A DNA stretch of 64,000 nucleotides from the NCBI RefSeq assembly GCF_001544875.2, contig NZ_FCOA02000017.1:62001-126000 (forward strand), read 5' to 3'. A program made the position numbers and the translations under genes. How positions within the stretch are numbered: position 1 is the stretch's first letter; every line of letters begins with the position of its first letter. The stretch is from Caballeronia hypogeia (GTDB lineage: Bacteria > Pseudomonadota > Gammaproteobacteria > Burkholderiales > Burkholderiaceae). The notes under the pieces are model-generated. The model was not told the origin of the DNA. It saw only the letters and a list, made by a program, of their open reading frames with translations, and searched no databases. Positions 46,484 through 58,239 of this stretch are shown here, piece after piece.

Positions 46484-46726
46484 ATGAACTTCCGCCGTCC
46501 GGCCGCCGCACCCGTGCGAGCCATAAAAAGACTTCTGAGCCATCACGAAATCGCCACGCTGCTCCTGCTCATGCACGCGCCCATCGACGTCATGGCGGCC
46601 ACGCCGGATGTCGCTTCGCTGCAGGAATACGGATATGTCGAGATCGTGTCGCCGGACGCCGACACGCCCAAGGTGCGTCTGACCGAGGACGGCAACGCGG
46701 TGCTGCGCGGACTCGGCGTCAGGTAA
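46484..46726 (+). CDS. Small conserved-looking protein with winged-helix-like fold
   Basis: 80 residues, no named family recognised. The ATG at 46484 follows GAGGATTACCT. After a basic N-terminus, LLSHHEIATLLLLMHAP and EYGYVEIVSPDADTPKVRLTE with a closing LTEDGNAVLRGLGV resemble a winged-helix unit, as in small regulators with a beta-wing after the recognition helix. It lies 84 bases upstream of surE and reads the same way, so it may share the surE transcript. Confidence 0.62.
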   Translation: MNFRRPAAAPVRAIKRLLSHHEIATLLLLMHAPIDVMAATPDVASLQEYGYVEIVSPDADTPKVRLTEDGNAVLRGLGVR

Positions 46727-46810
46727 GCGCGGGCCTGGCGGACGCCCGCAAACGCGAACTCTGTAATAATCGGTCGATCCTTTTCACCTTCGACCCAGGA
46801 GTCATTCGCG

Positions 46811-47599
46811 ATGTCCGCCCTTTCTCCCATCGTGCAACGTGTGCTCATCACCAACGACGACGGCATCGACGCGCCCGGACTCGCCGTGCTCGAAGCAGTC
46901 GCGGCCGAACTCGCGCACGAAGTCTGGGTCATCGCGCCCGAGCACGATCAAAGCGGCACCTCGCATTCCATCAGCCTGCATTCGCCGTTGCGCGTATCGC
47001 GTCAGGGTGAACGGCGCTTCGGCGTACAGGGCACGCCCGGCGACTGCGTCGTGATGGGCGCGCGTCACATCATGAAGGACGCGCCACCCACCCTGGTGCT
47101 GTCCGGCATCAACCGCGGCGCGAATCTCGGCGTCGAGACGATGTTTTCCGGCACCGTAGGCGCGGCGATGACGGGCCTGCTGCTCGGCCTCCCGTCGATC
47201 GCCCTGTCGCAGACCTTCCGCGATCGCGAAAACGTGCGCTGGGACACGGCGCGCGCGCTGGCGCCGGGCGTGATCCGCCAGCTGCTCGAAATCTCCCACG
47301 ACGCGCCCACCTGCCTCAACGTCAACTTCCCCGATTGCGATGCGTCCGCCGCCGGTCCGCTCACCGTCACGCGGCAAGGCGTCGGGCTCGTGGAAGGCAT
47401 CGACGTGGTCGCGGAAGTCGATCCGCGCGGCATCGACTATCACTGGCTGCGCTTTCAGCGCGGCCCGCGCCCGAACTCGCCCGACAGCGAGACGGCGGTC
47501 ATCGCGTCGGGCGGCGTGTCGGTCACGCCGCTGCATTTCGATCGCACCGACGAGCGCACCTTCGCGACCCTCGAAGCCGGACTGAAACGCGGCCTCTGA
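46811..47599 (+). CDS. surE: 5'/3'-nucleotidase SurE
   Basis: Metal-dependent phosphatase acting on nucleoside monophosphates and short polyphosphate. 262 residues, the usual length. The metal site is ITNDDGIDAPG (Asp16, Asp17), with Ser of SGTSHSIS and Asn of SGINRGANLG as further ligands. GTVGAAMTGLLLG and the C-terminal oligomerisation arm are present. It is not beside pcm, nlpD or rpoS, the usual SurE neighbourhood, so this may be a second copy in the genome. GGAG precedes the ATG by 9 bases. Confidence 0.95.
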   Translation: MSALSPIVQRVLITNDDGIDAPGLAVLEAVAAELAHEVWVIAPEHDQSGTSHSISLHSPLRVSRQGERRFGVQGTPGDCVVMGARHIMKDAPPTLVLSGINRGANLGVETMFSGTVGAAMTGLLLGLPSIALSQTFRDRENVRWDTARALAPGVIRQLLEISHDAPTCLNVNFPDCDASAAGPLTVTRQGVGLVEGIDVVAEVDPRGIDYHWLRFQRGPRPNSPDSETAVIASGGVSVTPLHFDRTDERTFATLEAGLKRGL

Positions 47600-47720
47600 G
47601 TCCGCGCCCGCGCGGCTAGAACCTTTTCTCACAGACGGCAACGGTCGTTTCTCGTATGCTGAGCCGCCCGGCATCGGCGCGCATGGATTCCGGGCGCACT
47701 CATCACGACAAGGAGAAAAC

Positions 47721-48185
47721 ATGACCCTTTCCATCGGCTTGCGCGGCGCGCACCTGACGCTCGGCGCGCTGTGCGCCACGCTCGCGGCGAGCGTGTTCGC
47801 GCAGGCGGCGACGCCCGTCGGCACCTGGCAGACCATCGACGATCAGACCGGCAAGCCCAAAGGGATCATCCAGATCGCCGACGACGGCAGCGGTCAGTTG
47901 TCCGGCAAGGTCGTGCGCGGCATCGGCGAATTCGATCATCCGGAGCGACGCTGCACGGCCTGTACGGACGAGCGGAAGGATCAACTGGTCAAGGGCATGA
48001 CGATCATTACCGGCATGCGCCAGGACGGCGATGCCTGGGACGGTGGCCAGATCCTCGATCCCGAGAACGGCAAGCTGTACAAGTGCAAGATGAAGCTCGA
48101 GGACGGCGGCCAGAAGCTCGTGGTGCGCGGGTATGTCGGCGTGTCCCTGCTGGGGCGCTCGCAGACGTGGGTGCGTCAGCAATAA
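47721..48185 (+). CDS. DUF2147 family secreted protein
   Basis: 154 residues with an N-terminal signal peptide cut near residue 28 (AQAATP). The mature part matches DUF2147: GTWQTIDDQTGKPKGIIQI, GQLSGKVVRGIGE, and the C-terminal LVVRGYVGVSLLGRSQTW. A Cys pair in RCTACTDER may form a disulfide. The fold is a lipocalin-like beta barrel in known members; ligands are not known. Good ribosome site AAGGAGAAAAC. Followed by a hairpin terminator. Confidence 0.88.
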   Translation: MTLSIGLRGAHLTLGALCATLAASVFAQAATPVGTWQTIDDQTGKPKGIIQIADDGSGQLSGKVVRGIGEFDHPERRCTACTDERKDQLVKGMTIITGMRQDGDAWDGGQILDPENGKLYKCKMKLEDGGQKLVVRGYVGVSLLGRSQTWVRQQ

Positions 48186-48213
48186 CGCACGAGCCGGATT
48201 TATGACAAAACGA

Positions 48214-48251
48214 CAAAGCCGGTCGAAGACTTTCGTCTCCGACCGGCTTTG
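48214..48251. terminator. Terminator hairpin between DUF2147 gene and transposase-derived gene
   Basis: 17-bp stem with one mismatch (48214-48230 with 48235-48251, CAAAGCCGGTC... ) and a TTTC loop. It can serve the convergent genes on both strands, though T-runs are modest. Confidence 0.65.
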
Positions 48252-48314
48252 CTTCTTTCTGGTTTGCCTCTCTGTTGCCGCGTACGAGCTGCCTGAAGGG
48301 CTTCGGCAGCTGGC

Positions 48315-48707
48315 TTACGCAGCGCGACGCGCGAGGGGGCTGTCCGCTTGCGCGACGTCCGGCAGCTCCGTTGTCCCGGACGGCATCTCGGCCGGCACGC
48401 GCATGCGCGAAGTCATCAACGCATAAAGCGATTCGCCCGCCGGCCCGAACAACTGGGTCATGACCCGCAGCAACACGCCGGACTCGTGCCACGCCTTAAA
48501 GCGCCGATGGCAAGTCTGATACGACGGGTATTTGCGCGGCAACGTGGACCACGACGCGCCGCTGTACATCACCCAGAGCACGCCGTTGAGCACGGCGCGG
48601 GTGTTCGCGAGCGGCCGCCCCCGCAGTTCCGAACGCGGACGCAGTTCGGGAAGCAGCGGCGCCACCATTTGCCATTCTTCGTCGGACATGTCGCGATAGG
48701 GCTTCAC
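48315..48707 (-). pseudogene. IS5-type transposase N-terminal domain only (DUF4096-like), remnant or domesticated
   Basis: 130 residues that match the N-terminal DNA-binding part of IS5/IS427-type transposases: MSDEEWQMVAPLLPE, LNGVLWVMYSGASWSTLPRKYP in short LNGVLWVMYSGASW, and YQTCHRRFKAW. The DDE catalytic domain that normally follows is missing; after about residue 85 the sequence becomes unrelated (GPAGESLYALMTS). No second reading frame or terminal inverted repeat is visible, so it is not a working element. Start is a GTG at 48707, or ATG at 48689. An operator-like palindrome just upstream suggests the fragment may have been kept as a regulator. Confidence 0.65.
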
Positions 48708-48737
48708 GGTATTCTCTCCAATTTGCTGACCAATAAC

Positions 48738-48754
48738 CGGTATCGACGATACCG
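48738..48754. promoter_or_regulatory. Palindrome CGGTATC-GAC-GATACCG upstream of the transposase-derived gene
   Basis: Perfect 7-bp arms at 48738-48744 and 48748-48754, 31-47 bases before the GTG start of the fragment. Suits an operator; no regulator is known. Confidence 0.45.
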
Positions 48755-48850
48755 AGTACCCTTACGCCGGCAAATCGGAGTGATCCTAATCTTGAAAAAG
48801 CCCGTGAAGCCTTATGCCTGTTGGCTAACCGCCGATTTTTGATTCTCGTA

Positions 48851-49948
48851 TTAGGTCAGCGAAATATCCGTGACGCGCCGCGGCGCTTCCAGATATTCCT
48901 TCGACTGCATCTCCACGATACGCGACACCGTACGCGCGAACTCGTTAGCCATCGGCCCTTCGACGTAAAGGTCTTCGGCCGGCACCGCCGCCGACATCAG
49001 AAGCTTCACCTTGTGATCGTAGAAGACGTCGATGAGCCACGTGAAGCGGCGCGCCTCGGAGGCCATGCGCGGCGTCATCTGCGGCACATCGGAGAGAATC
49101 ACCGCGTGAAAGCGGTTGGCAAGCTCCAGATAATCGTTCTGCGAGCGCGGGCCGCCGCAGAGCGTCGCGAAATCGAACCAGACGACGCCGTCCGCCTTTC
49201 GCAGCGCCTTGATTTCGCGCTTCTCGATATGCAGGATCGGGCTTTCGTCGGGGACGGCTGCGAGCTTTGCGAAATCCGAGCGCAAGGACTTGTCGGCGGC
49301 AGCGCCGAGCGGCGTGTGATACGCCTTCACCTGCGACAGCGTGCGCTTGCGGTAGTCAGTGCCGGCGTCGACGTTGAGCACGTCGAGATGCTGCTTGATG
49401 AGCTCGATCGCGGGCAGCAGACGGTCACGATGAAGTCCTTCGGGATACAGCGTGTCGGGCTCGTAATTGGACGTCATCACGAACTGCACGCCGGCCTTGA
49501 ACAGCCGGTCGAGCAGGCGATAAAGAATCATCGCGTCGGCGATATCCGAGACGTGGAATTCGTCGAAGCAGATGAGCCTGTATCGTTTGGCAATGCGCTT
49601 CGCGAGCTCGTCGAGCGGATCGGCCTGCCCTTTCAGCTCCTCGAGTTCGCGATGCACTTCGCGCATGAACTCGTGGAAATGCAGGCGCGTCTTGCGCTGC
49701 ACCGGCACGACCGCGTAGAAGCTGTCCATCAGGAAGCTCTTGCCGCGCCCGACGCCGCCCCACATGTACACGCCGCGCGGCAGGTCCGGATGCACGAGAA
49801 ACTTCTTGAGCGCGTTGGAGCGGCGCGACTTGTACGCGACCCACTCTTCGTAGCAGCGCTGCAGGCGCATGACCGCCGCGAGCTGCGCCTCGTCCGATTG
49901 ATAGCCCCGCGTGCGCAGTTCGTTTTCGTAGTATTCGGTGACGTTCAT
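48851..49948 (-). CDS. zapE: Cell division protein ZapE (AFG1-like ATPase)
   Basis: 365-residue ATPase that acts on the FtsZ ring in constriction. Walker A GGVGRGKSFLMD is near residue 65 and the Walker B-like LICFDEFHVSDI follows at about 140, with an Arg-rich C-terminal domain. The length and motifs fit ZapE rather than other AAA+ groups. Convergent with no gene on its 3' side except the transposase remnant. It lies downstream of the 2-oxoglutarate dehydrogenase operon on the same strand; a weak hairpin separates them. Confidence 0.95.
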   Translation of the reverse strand: MNVTEYYENELRTRGYQSDEAQLAAVMRLQRCYEEWVAYKSRRSNALKKFLVHPDLPRGVYMWGGVGRGKSFLMDSFYAVVPVQRKTRLHFHEFMREVHRELEELKGQADPLDELAKRIAKRYRLICFDEFHVSDIADAMILYRLLDRLFKAGVQFVMTSNYEPDTLYPEGLHRDRLLPAIELIKQHLDVLNVDAGTDYRKRTLSQVKAYHTPLGAAADKSLRSDFAKLAAVPDESPILHIEKREIKALRKADGVVWFDFATLCGGPRSQNDYLELANRFHAVILSDVPQMTPRMASEARRFTWLIDVFYDHKVKLLMSAAVPAEDLYVEGPMANEFARTVSRIVEMQSKEYLEAPRRVTDISLT

Positions 49949-49967
49949 CTTCTGCCGTTCGAAGTGA

Positions 49968-49999
49968 CAAAGGCGAGCGGATCGACCCGCTCGCCTTTG
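49968..49999 (-). terminator. Hairpin after lpdA (end of the odh operon)
   Basis: CAAAGGCGAGCGG (49968-49980) pairs with CCGCTCGCCTTTG (49987-49999), 13 bp, 31 bases beyond the lpdA stop. The minus-strand 3' flank lacks a good T-run, so termination may be partial. Confidence 0.6.
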
Positions 50000-50030
50000 C
50001 TGTGCTGCCTTGTTGCCGAGGCAAACGGTA

Positions 50031-51461
50031 TTACATGTTCAACGCGCGCTTGTCGACGGCGAGCGCCGCTTCACGCATCACTTCCGACAGCGACGGATGC
50101 GGATGGCAAATGCGGCCGATGTCTTCCGACGCCGCCTTGAACTCCATCGCGACGACCGCTTCGGCAATCAGATCCGATGCATCCGCGGCAATCACGTGCA
50201 CGCCGAGGATTTCGTCGGTCTTCGCGTCGGCGATCATCTTGACGAAGCCTTCCGCCTTGCCGATACCCAGCGCGCGGCCGTTGGCCATCATCGGGAACTG
50301 GCCGGTCTTGATCTCGCGGCCTTCGGCCTTGAGTTGCTGTTCCGTCTTGCCGACCCACGCGATTTCCGGTTCCGTGTAGATGACCCACGGCACACAGTTG
50401 TAATCGATGTGCGGCTTCTGGCCGTCGATGATTTCCGCCACCGCCACGCCTTCGTCTTCGGCCTTGTGCGCGAGCATCGGGCCGCGCACCACGTCGCCGA
50501 TCGCGTAGACGCCCGGCACGCTCGTCGCGCAGTGATCGTCCACGTCGATGAAACCGCGCTCGTTGGCCTTCAGGCCGATGCTTTCCAGACCGAGGTTGTC
50601 GGTGTTCGGCACACGGCCGATCGACACGATCAGACGCTCCGCTTCCAGCGTCTGCGCGTTGCCGGCGTTGTCCGTGTAAGCGATCGACACGCCGTTATCC
50701 GAGGTCTTCACTTCGCCGATCTTCACGCCGAGATGAATGTCGAGACCTTGCTTCTTGAACTGCTTCGCAGCTTCCTTCGCGAGCGATTCGTCCGCCGCGC
50801 CCAGGAATTGCGGCAGCGCTTCGAGCACGGTGACTTCCGCGCCGAGACGACGCCACACCGAGCCGAGTTCCAGACCGATCACGCCCGCGCCGATCACGGC
50901 GAGCTTCTTCGGCACGGCGTCGAAGGACAGCGCGCCTTCGTTGTCGGCCACGATCTTGTTGTCGACCGGAATGTTCGGCAGATGACGCGCCTTCGAGCCC
51001 GTTGCGATGATCACGTTCTTCGCCGTGACGACTTCGGTCTCCCCTTCGCCCGACACTTCGATCTGTACGCCGGCCGCATTCTTGCCGGTGAACTTGCCAT
51101 GACCCTTGAGCCACGTGATCTTGTTCTTGCGGAACAGGAACTCGATGCCCTTCGTCATCTTTTCGACAATGCCGTCTTTACGCGCGAGCATCTTCGACAC
51201 ATCGAGCTTCACGTCCGACACGCTGATGCCGTGATCGGCCAGATGCTTCGACGCATTCTCGAATTCTTCCGACGACGCGAGCAGCGCCTTCGACGGAATG
51301 CAGCCCACGTTCAGGCACGTGCCGCCGAGCTTCAGCGCGCCAGCCGGGTTCTTCCACTTCTCGATACACGCAACCGTCTTGCCGAGTTGCGCTGCGCGAA
51401 TCGCCGCGATATAGCCGCCAGGGCCCGCGCCGATCACGACGACATCAAATTCTTTGGACAT
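50031..51461 (-). CDS. lpdA: Dihydrolipoyl dehydrogenase (E3)
   Basis: FAD enzyme that reoxidises dihydrolipoamide of the 2-oxoglutarate dehydrogenase complex with NAD+. 476 residues. FAD motif [12 protein letters not shown] at the N-terminus, redox pair Cys49/Cys54 in [16 protein letters not shown] motif [14 protein letters not shown], and catalytic HPHPSLSE in the interface domain are intact. Third gene of odhA-odhB-lpdA; another E3 may exist elsewhere for pyruvate dehydrogenase. Confidence 0.97.
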   Translation of the reverse strand: MSKEFDVVVIGAGPGGYIAAIRAAQLGKTVACIEKWKNPAGALKLGGTCLNVGCIPSKALLASSEEFENASKHLADHGISVSDVKLDVSKMLARKDGIVEKMTKGIEFLFRKNKITWLKGHGKFTGKNAAGVQIEVSGEGETEVVTAKNVIIATGSKARHLPNIPVDNKIVADNEGALSFDAVPKKLAVIGAGVIGLELGSVWRRLGAEVTVLEALPQFLGAADESLAKEAAKQFKKQGLDIHLGVKIGEVKTSDNGVSIAYTDNAGNAQTLEAERLIVSIGRVPNTDNLGLESIGLKANERGFIDVDDHCATSVPGVYAIGDVVRGPMLAHKAEDEGVAVAEIIDGQKPHIDYNCVPWVIYTEPEIAWVGKTEQQLKAEGREIKTGQFPMMANGRALGIGKAEGFVKMIADAKTDEILGVHVIAADASDLIAEAVVAMEFKAASEDIGRICHPHPSLSEVMREAALAVDKRALNM

Positions 51462-51559
51462 GACTTTCCTTGGGTCTGTCTCCGCTCTTGCGGAGCGTGC
51501 CTTGCATGGCGCGCGCGAGTCTATCGCGCGCGCCAGTCGGCCGTTCTATGCGTTGATGC

Positions 51560-52855
51560 TTACAGGTCCAGCAGCAGGCGAGCCGGATCTTCCAGCGCAT
51601 CCTTCATCGCGACCAGCGAAAGCACGGCTTCGCGGCCGTCGATGATGCGGTGGTCGTACGACAGCGCGAGGTAGTTCATCGGACGGATCACGATCTGGCC
51701 GTTTTCGACGACCGCGCGTTCCTTCGTCGCGTGCACGCCGAGAATCGCGGACTGCGGCGGGTTGATGATCGGCGTCGACAGCATGGAGCCGAACACGCCG
51801 CCGTTCGAGATCGAGAACGTGCCGCCGGTCATCTCTTCGATCGACAGCTTGCCGTCCTTGGCCTTCTGGCCGAATTCGGCGATCTTCTTCTCGATGTCGG
51901 CGAGGCTCATTTGATCCGCATTACGCAGGATCGGCACGACCAGACCGCGCGGCGAACCGACCGCGATACCGATGTCGAAGTAGCCGTGATAGACGATGTC
52001 GTTACCGTCGATCGACGCGTTCACGAGCGGGAACTTCTTCAGCGCGTGCACGGCGGCCTTCACGAAGAACGACATGAAGCCGAGCTTCACGCCGTGTTCC
52101 TTCTCGAAGCGGTCCTTGTACTTGTTGCGCAGATCCATGACCGGCGCCATGTTGACTTCGTTGAACGTCGTCAGGATGGCGTTGGTCTGCTGCGACTCGA
52201 GCAGGCGTTCGGCGATACGCGCGCGCAGACGCGACATCGGCACGCGTTGTTCCGGGCGGTCCTTGAGCCACTGATCGGCCGATGCCGGTGCGCTGACTTG
52301 CGGCAGCGACGGCTTCGCGGCGCGCGCGGCGGCGGGAGCCGGTGCGGCGGCCTTGGCGGCAGCCGGAGCGCCGGCCTGCGCGGCGAGCGCGTCGCCCTTC
52401 GTGATGCGGCCGTCGCGGCCCGAACCCGATACCTGATCCGCCGAAACGCCCTTCTCGGCCAGGATCTTCGTCGCGGCCGGCGAAGCAGCGCCGCCCGTGG
52501 CGCCCGATGCCTGAGCAGCAGCCGGAGCCGATGCGGCAACCGTTTCCGCGACCGGCGCGGGCTTCACTTCGGCGTCGCCGGCAGCGGCGGCGGCGGGTGC
52601 TTCGCCTGCTTTCGCTTCGGTGTCGATCTTCGCGATGATTTCGTCGGCGGTGACGATATCGCCGTCATGCTTGATGACTTGCGCGAGCACGCCAGCCGAC
52701 GGCGCGGGCACTTCGAGCACGACCTTGTCGGTCTCGATTTCGATGAGGATTTCGTCCTGGGCGACAGCCTCGCCCGGCTTCTTCTTCCACTGCAGCATGG
52801 TCGCTTCCGAGACCGACTCGGAAAGCTGGGGAACCTTGACTTCTACGATAGCCAT
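51560..52855 (-). CDS. odhB: Dihydrolipoamide succinyltransferase (E2 of 2-oxoglutarate dehydrogenase)
   Basis: 431-residue core enzyme that transfers succinyl from lipoamide to CoA. The lipoyl domain holds Lys44 (ETDKVVLEV). A long Ala/Pro linker (about 80-160) leads to an E3-binding domain ([20 protein letters not shown] with [10 protein letters not shown]), then the catalytic domain with [13 protein letters not shown] at the end. The ATG at 52855 gives the lipoyl domain at the N-terminus; 26 upstream codons are rejected. It lies 81 bases after odhA. Confidence 0.97.
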   Translation of the reverse strand: MAIVEVKVPQLSESVSEATMLQWKKKPGEAVAQDEILIEIETDKVVLEVPAPSAGVLAQVIKHDGDIVTADEIIAKIDTEAKAGEAPAAAAAGDAEVKPAPVAETVAASAPAAAQASGATGGAASPAATKILAEKGVSADQVSGSGRDGRITKGDALAAQAGAPAAAKAAAPAPAAARAAKPSLPQVSAPASADQWLKDRPEQRVPMSRLRARIAERLLESQQTNAILTTFNEVNMAPVMDLRNKYKDRFEKEHGVKLGFMSFFVKAAVHALKKFPLVNASIDGNDIVYHGYFDIGIAVGSPRGLVVPILRNADQMSLADIEKKIAEFGQKAKDGKLSIEEMTGGTFSISNGGVFGSMLSTPIINPPQSAILGVHATKERAVVENGQIVIRPMNYLALSYDHRIIDGREAVLSLVAMKDALEDPARLLLDL

Positions 52856-52936
52856 TTCTGTATTTTCCTGATGCGTGTCTGTGTGTACGAGCGTGGGACC
52901 GGCGCGCGAGGCGCCGCCGGTCCCATCGGGCATTGC

Positions 52937-55795
52937 TTACTTCGCGATGACCTGCGCGCCCTTCAGGCGGCCGAACGCGCCTTCCACGAGCGCCTTCTGC
53001 TGCTCGTAGTGCTTCGCGTAGTAGCCGACAGCCGGCGACGCCGAAGCCGGACGGCCGCTGTAGGCCAGCTTCATGCCTTCGCGCATGCCTTCGCGCAGAT
53101 GGTGCTCGATGTAGAACCAGGCGCCCTGGTTCTGCGGCTCGTCCTGCACCCACACGACTTCGGTCGCGTTCTCGTACTTCTTGATCTCCGCGTCGAACTG
53201 CTTGTGCGCGAACGGATACAGCTGCTCGATACGCACGATGGCGACATCGTTCGCCTTCGCTTCGCGGCGATGCGCGACGATGTCGTAGTACACGCGGCCC
53301 GAGCAGCAGATCACGCGCTTGACCTTCTTCGGCTCGATCGTTTCGTCGACTTCGCCGATGACCGGCTGGAACGAGCCCTTGGCCAGTTCCGACAGATCCG
53401 ACACGGCTTCCTTGTGACGCAACAGCGACTTCGGCGTCGCGATGATCAACGGCTTGCGGAACAGGCGGATCATCTGACGGCGCAACAGATGGAAGATCTG
53501 CGCCGGCGTGGTCGGCTGAACCACTTGCATGTTGTGGTCCGCGCACAGTTGCAGGAAACGCTCGATACGCGCCGACGAGTGCTCCGGACCCTGGCCTTCG
53601 TAGCCGTGCGGCAGCATCATCGTGAGACCGGAGACGCGTCCCCACTTCACTTCGCCCGACGAGATGAACTGGTCGATCACGACCTGCGCACCGTTCACGA
53701 AGTCGCCGAACTGCGCTTCCCATGCGACGAACGTGTTCGGTTCGGCGGTCGAGTAGCCGTATTCGAAACCGAGCACCGCTTCTTCGGACAGCACCGAGTC
53801 GATCACCGTGAACTTGGCCTGGCCTTCCGCAATGTTCTGCAGCGGAATGTACGTGCCGTCGTTCCAGCGCTCGCGGTTCTGATCGTGCAGCACTGCGTGA
53901 CGGTGCGTGAACGTGCCACGGCCCGAGTCCTGACCCGTCAGACGCACGGCATAACCCGACGCCACCAGCGACGCGAACGCGAGGTGCTCGCCCATGCCCC
54001 AGTCGAGCTTGGCTTCGCCCAGACCCATCGCGCGACGGTCGTTGATGACGCGCTCGACCAGCGGGTGAACCTTGAAGTTTTCCGGAATCGTCGTGATGCG
54101 CTCGGCCAGACGCTTCAGTTCGGCCAGCGGCACCGCGGTGTCTGCCGCGTCGGTCCACTTGCGGTTCAGGAACGGCACCCAGTCGACCGCGTACTTGCTC
54201 TTGTAATTCGAGAGCACCGGATCGATCGTGTGATGACCTTCGTCCATCGCCTGACGATACGCCTTGATCATGTCATCGGCGCCTTCCGCCGTGATGACGC
54301 CCTGCTGCACCAGCTTTTCCGCGTACACTGCGCGCGTGCCCGGATGCTTGGCGATGGTCTTGTACATCAGCGGCTGCGTGACCGCCGGCGTGTCCTGCTC
54401 GTTGTGGCCCAGCTTGCGGAAGCAGATGATGTCGACGACCACGTCCTTGTGGAACTTCATGCGGAAGTCGATCGCGAGTTGCGTCGCGAGCACGACGGCT
54501 TCGGGATCGTCGCCGTTCACGTGCAGCACCGGCGCTTCGATCATCTTGACGACGTCCGAGCAGTACAGCGTCGAGCGCGCATCGCGCGGGTCCGACGTGG
54601 TGAAGCCGATCTGGTTGTTGATGACGATATGCAGCGTGCCGTACGTGCCGTAACCGCGCGTTTGCGCGAGGTTCAGCGTTTCCATCACGACGCCCTGGCC
54701 CGCGAAGGCCGCGTCGCCGTGGATCTGCACCGGCAGCACTTGCAGGCCTTCCTCGTCGCCGCGGCGGTCCATGCGCGCCTTGGCCGAGCCCTCGACCACC
54801 GGGTTGACGATTTCCAGGTGCGACGGGTTGAACGCGAGCGACAGGTGAACCGGGCCGCCTTCCGTTGCGACATCCGACGAGAAGCCCTTGTGGTACTTCA
54901 CGTCGCCGGCCGGCAGGTCATCGACGTGCTTGCCTTCGAATTCGGCGAAGAGGTCCGCCGGCATCTTGCCGAGCGTGTTGACCAGCACGTTCAGACGACC
55001 ACGGTGCGCCATGCCGATGACGATTTCCTGCACGCCGTTCTTGCCCGCGTGACGCACGACTTCGTCCATCGATGCGATGAAGCTCTCGCCGCCTTCCAGC
55101 GAGAAGCGCTTCTGACCGACGTACTTGGTGTGCAGGAAACGCTCGAGGCCTTCGGCGGCCGTCAGGCGATTCAGGATGTGCTTCTTCTTGTCGTTGGAGA
55201 AATTCGGCGTCGAGCGGATCGACTCGAGCTGCTCCTTCCACCAGCGCTTCTGCTCCGGATCGCTGATGTACATGTACTCCGCGCCGATCGTGCCGCAGTA
55301 CGTGTCACGCAGCGCCTTGACGATATCGCGCAGTGACGCCTGCTCGAAACCGAAGTACAGGTTCGTGGCGTTGAACACCTGGTCCATGTCGGCTTCGGTG
55401 AAGTCATAGAAGCCAGGTTCGAGTTCGGGAATGGCGGGACGCTCGCGGCGCTTGAGCGGGTCGAGGTTCGCCCATTGCGAACCAAGGAAGCGATACGCGC
55501 CAATGAGGGATTGAACGTAGACTTGCTTGCGCGCGGTGGTCAGATCACCGGTGCTTTCGCGCGGCAGGAAGGCGTTCGCCTTCGCGCGCTGAGCGAAGGA
55601 TTCAACGATGGGGCCGTGAGCCACGTCGTTGTGTGCCGTACCGTCGGACGCGGGCACGTTCTGCAACGCGTCGAAGTAGGCGCGCCAGGTCTCGGGCACT
55701 GACGCAGGATTATCGAGATATTGCTCGTACAACTCTTCGACGTACGGAGCATTACCGCCGAACAGATAAGAGTTCGACTGGAATTGCTTCATCAT
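52937..55795 (-). CDS. odhA: 2-Oxoglutarate dehydrogenase E1 component
   Basis: 952-residue thiamine diphosphate enzyme that decarboxylates 2-oxoglutarate and succinylates the lipoyl arm in the TCA cycle. The N-terminal E2-contact segment (SNSYLFGGNAPYVEELYEQY) is present. Core motifs include GMAHRGRLNVLVNTLGK, QIHGDAAFAGQGVVMETLN in short HGDAAFAGQGVVMETL, NNQIGFTTS, and the C-terminal GYEGQGPEHSSARIERFLQL segment. Two adjacent ATGs (55795, 55792) make the start uncertain by one residue. First gene of the odh operon. Confidence 0.98.
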   Translation of the reverse strand: MMKQFQSNSYLFGGNAPYVEELYEQYLDNPASVPETWRAYFDALQNVPASDGTAHNDVAHGPIVESFAQRAKANAFLPRESTGDLTTARKQVYVQSLIGAYRFLGSQWANLDPLKRRERPAIPELEPGFYDFTEADMDQVFNATNLYFGFEQASLRDIVKALRDTYCGTIGAEYMYISDPEQKRWWKEQLESIRSTPNFSNDKKKHILNRLTAAEGLERFLHTKYVGQKRFSLEGGESFIASMDEVVRHAGKNGVQEIVIGMAHRGRLNVLVNTLGKMPADLFAEFEGKHVDDLPAGDVKYHKGFSSDVATEGGPVHLSLAFNPSHLEIVNPVVEGSAKARMDRRGDEEGLQVLPVQIHGDAAFAGQGVVMETLNLAQTRGYGTYGTLHIVINNQIGFTTSDPRDARSTLYCSDVVKMIEAPVLHVNGDDPEAVVLATQLAIDFRMKFHKDVVVDIICFRKLGHNEQDTPAVTQPLMYKTIAKHPGTRAVYAEKLVQQGVITAEGADDMIKAYRQAMDEGHHTIDPVLSNYKSKYAVDWVPFLNRKWTDAADTAVPLAELKRLAERITTIPENFKVHPLVERVINDRRAMGLGEAKLDWGMGEHLAFASLVASGYAVRLTGQDSGRGTFTHRHAVLHDQNRERWNDGTYIPLQNIAEGQAKFTVIDSVLSEEAVLGFEYGYSTAEPNTFVAWEAQFGDFVNGAQVVIDQFISSGEVKWGRVSGLTMMLPHGYEGQGPEHSSARIERFLQLCADHNMQVVQPTTPAQIFHLLRRQMIRLFRKPLIIATPKSLLRHKEAVSDLSELAKGSFQPVIGEVDETIEPKKVKRVICCSGRVYYDIVAHRREAKANDVAIVRIEQLYPFAHKQFDAEIKKYENATEVVWVQDEPQNQGAWFYIEHHLREGMREGMKLAYSGRPASASPAVGYYAKHYEQQKALVEGAFGRLKGAQVIAK

Positions 55796-56061
55796 TTTAC
55801 GCTCACCTTTCTTCGAGTTTCTCGAGGAAGTGCGGGTTACGAAACCTTCCGCGCCACGGCCTGACCGTTTAGCGGATTGCGCGAATCAAGTCTGCTTGGA
55901 AGGACCTAAAAAGCGACAGCTAATCCGAGAAGCATAGCACAGAACGAATAGTCATATGACGGATCGCCGCATGTGCCCCGCCCTCGTCACCCTTACGCAA
56001 CAAGCATGTGCGGGCTTTTATGAGATACGCAAGAGTCCTTTGCGCGAGGTCGCAAAATGAA
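55796..56061. other. Upstream region of the odh operon
   Basis: 266 bases between odhA and the typA terminator, without a supported gene. The odhA promoter must lie here; I see a possible -10 (TATGCT on the minus strand, rc at about 55929-55934) with no good -35. Confidence 0.35.
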
Positions 56062-56085
56062 AAAAGCCGCCCGAAGGCGGCTTTT
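56062..56085 (-). terminator. Terminator of typA
   Basis: AAAAGCCGCC (56062-56071) pairs with GGCGGCTTTT (56076-56085) round CGAA. Read on the minus strand, T-rich sequence follows. Confidence 0.9.
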
Positions 56086-56107
56086 GATCGCATGAAGCGA
56101 ACGGATA

Positions 56108-57934
<1,827 letters not shown>

Positions 57935-58204
57935 AGAAAGATGTCTTGGTTGTGCGCCGTAGGAGCGAGCCTCTACGCGAGACTCTATGGCTCGGCAGCC
58001 CATCTGAAAGCATCATGCAAGCATGACAACGCGGGCCCGGCGCGGTGAGAACCGAAAAGTATAGCACGCATGGATGTCTTTCCCTTGCAATAGGACTCAA
58101 CCCGTAAGCTCGGGCGCGCACCCGTTGTGCCCGCGAGACGCCCGGCGGGTATGACTCCGGGCCGAAATCGTCCGCCGATTGTTAAGCAAATCCGGAAAAC
58201 ATTC
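57935..58204. other. Divergent promoter region of typA
   Basis: About 270 bases without a gene between typA and the marR promoter. A TATACT box on the minus strand (rc of 58059-58064) could be the typA -10, with no clear -35 at the right distance. Confidence 0.35.
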
Positions 58205-58233
58205 TTGCAGCGTCCGAGACAGGCTCCTATAAT
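58205..58233 (+). promoter_or_regulatory. Sigma-70 promoter of the marR-efflux operon
   Basis: TTGCAG (58205-58210), 17-base spacer, TATAAT (58228-58233). It lies 40 bases before the marR ATG. Confidence 0.85.
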
Positions 58234-58239
58234 CCTGCC

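Noticed and set aside
51650-55336. Plus-strand open frame of over 1,200 codons opposite odhA and odhB
   Set aside because: Mirror of strongly conserved genes on the minus strand in a GC-rich genome; its product is Arg/His/Val-rich with no family features.
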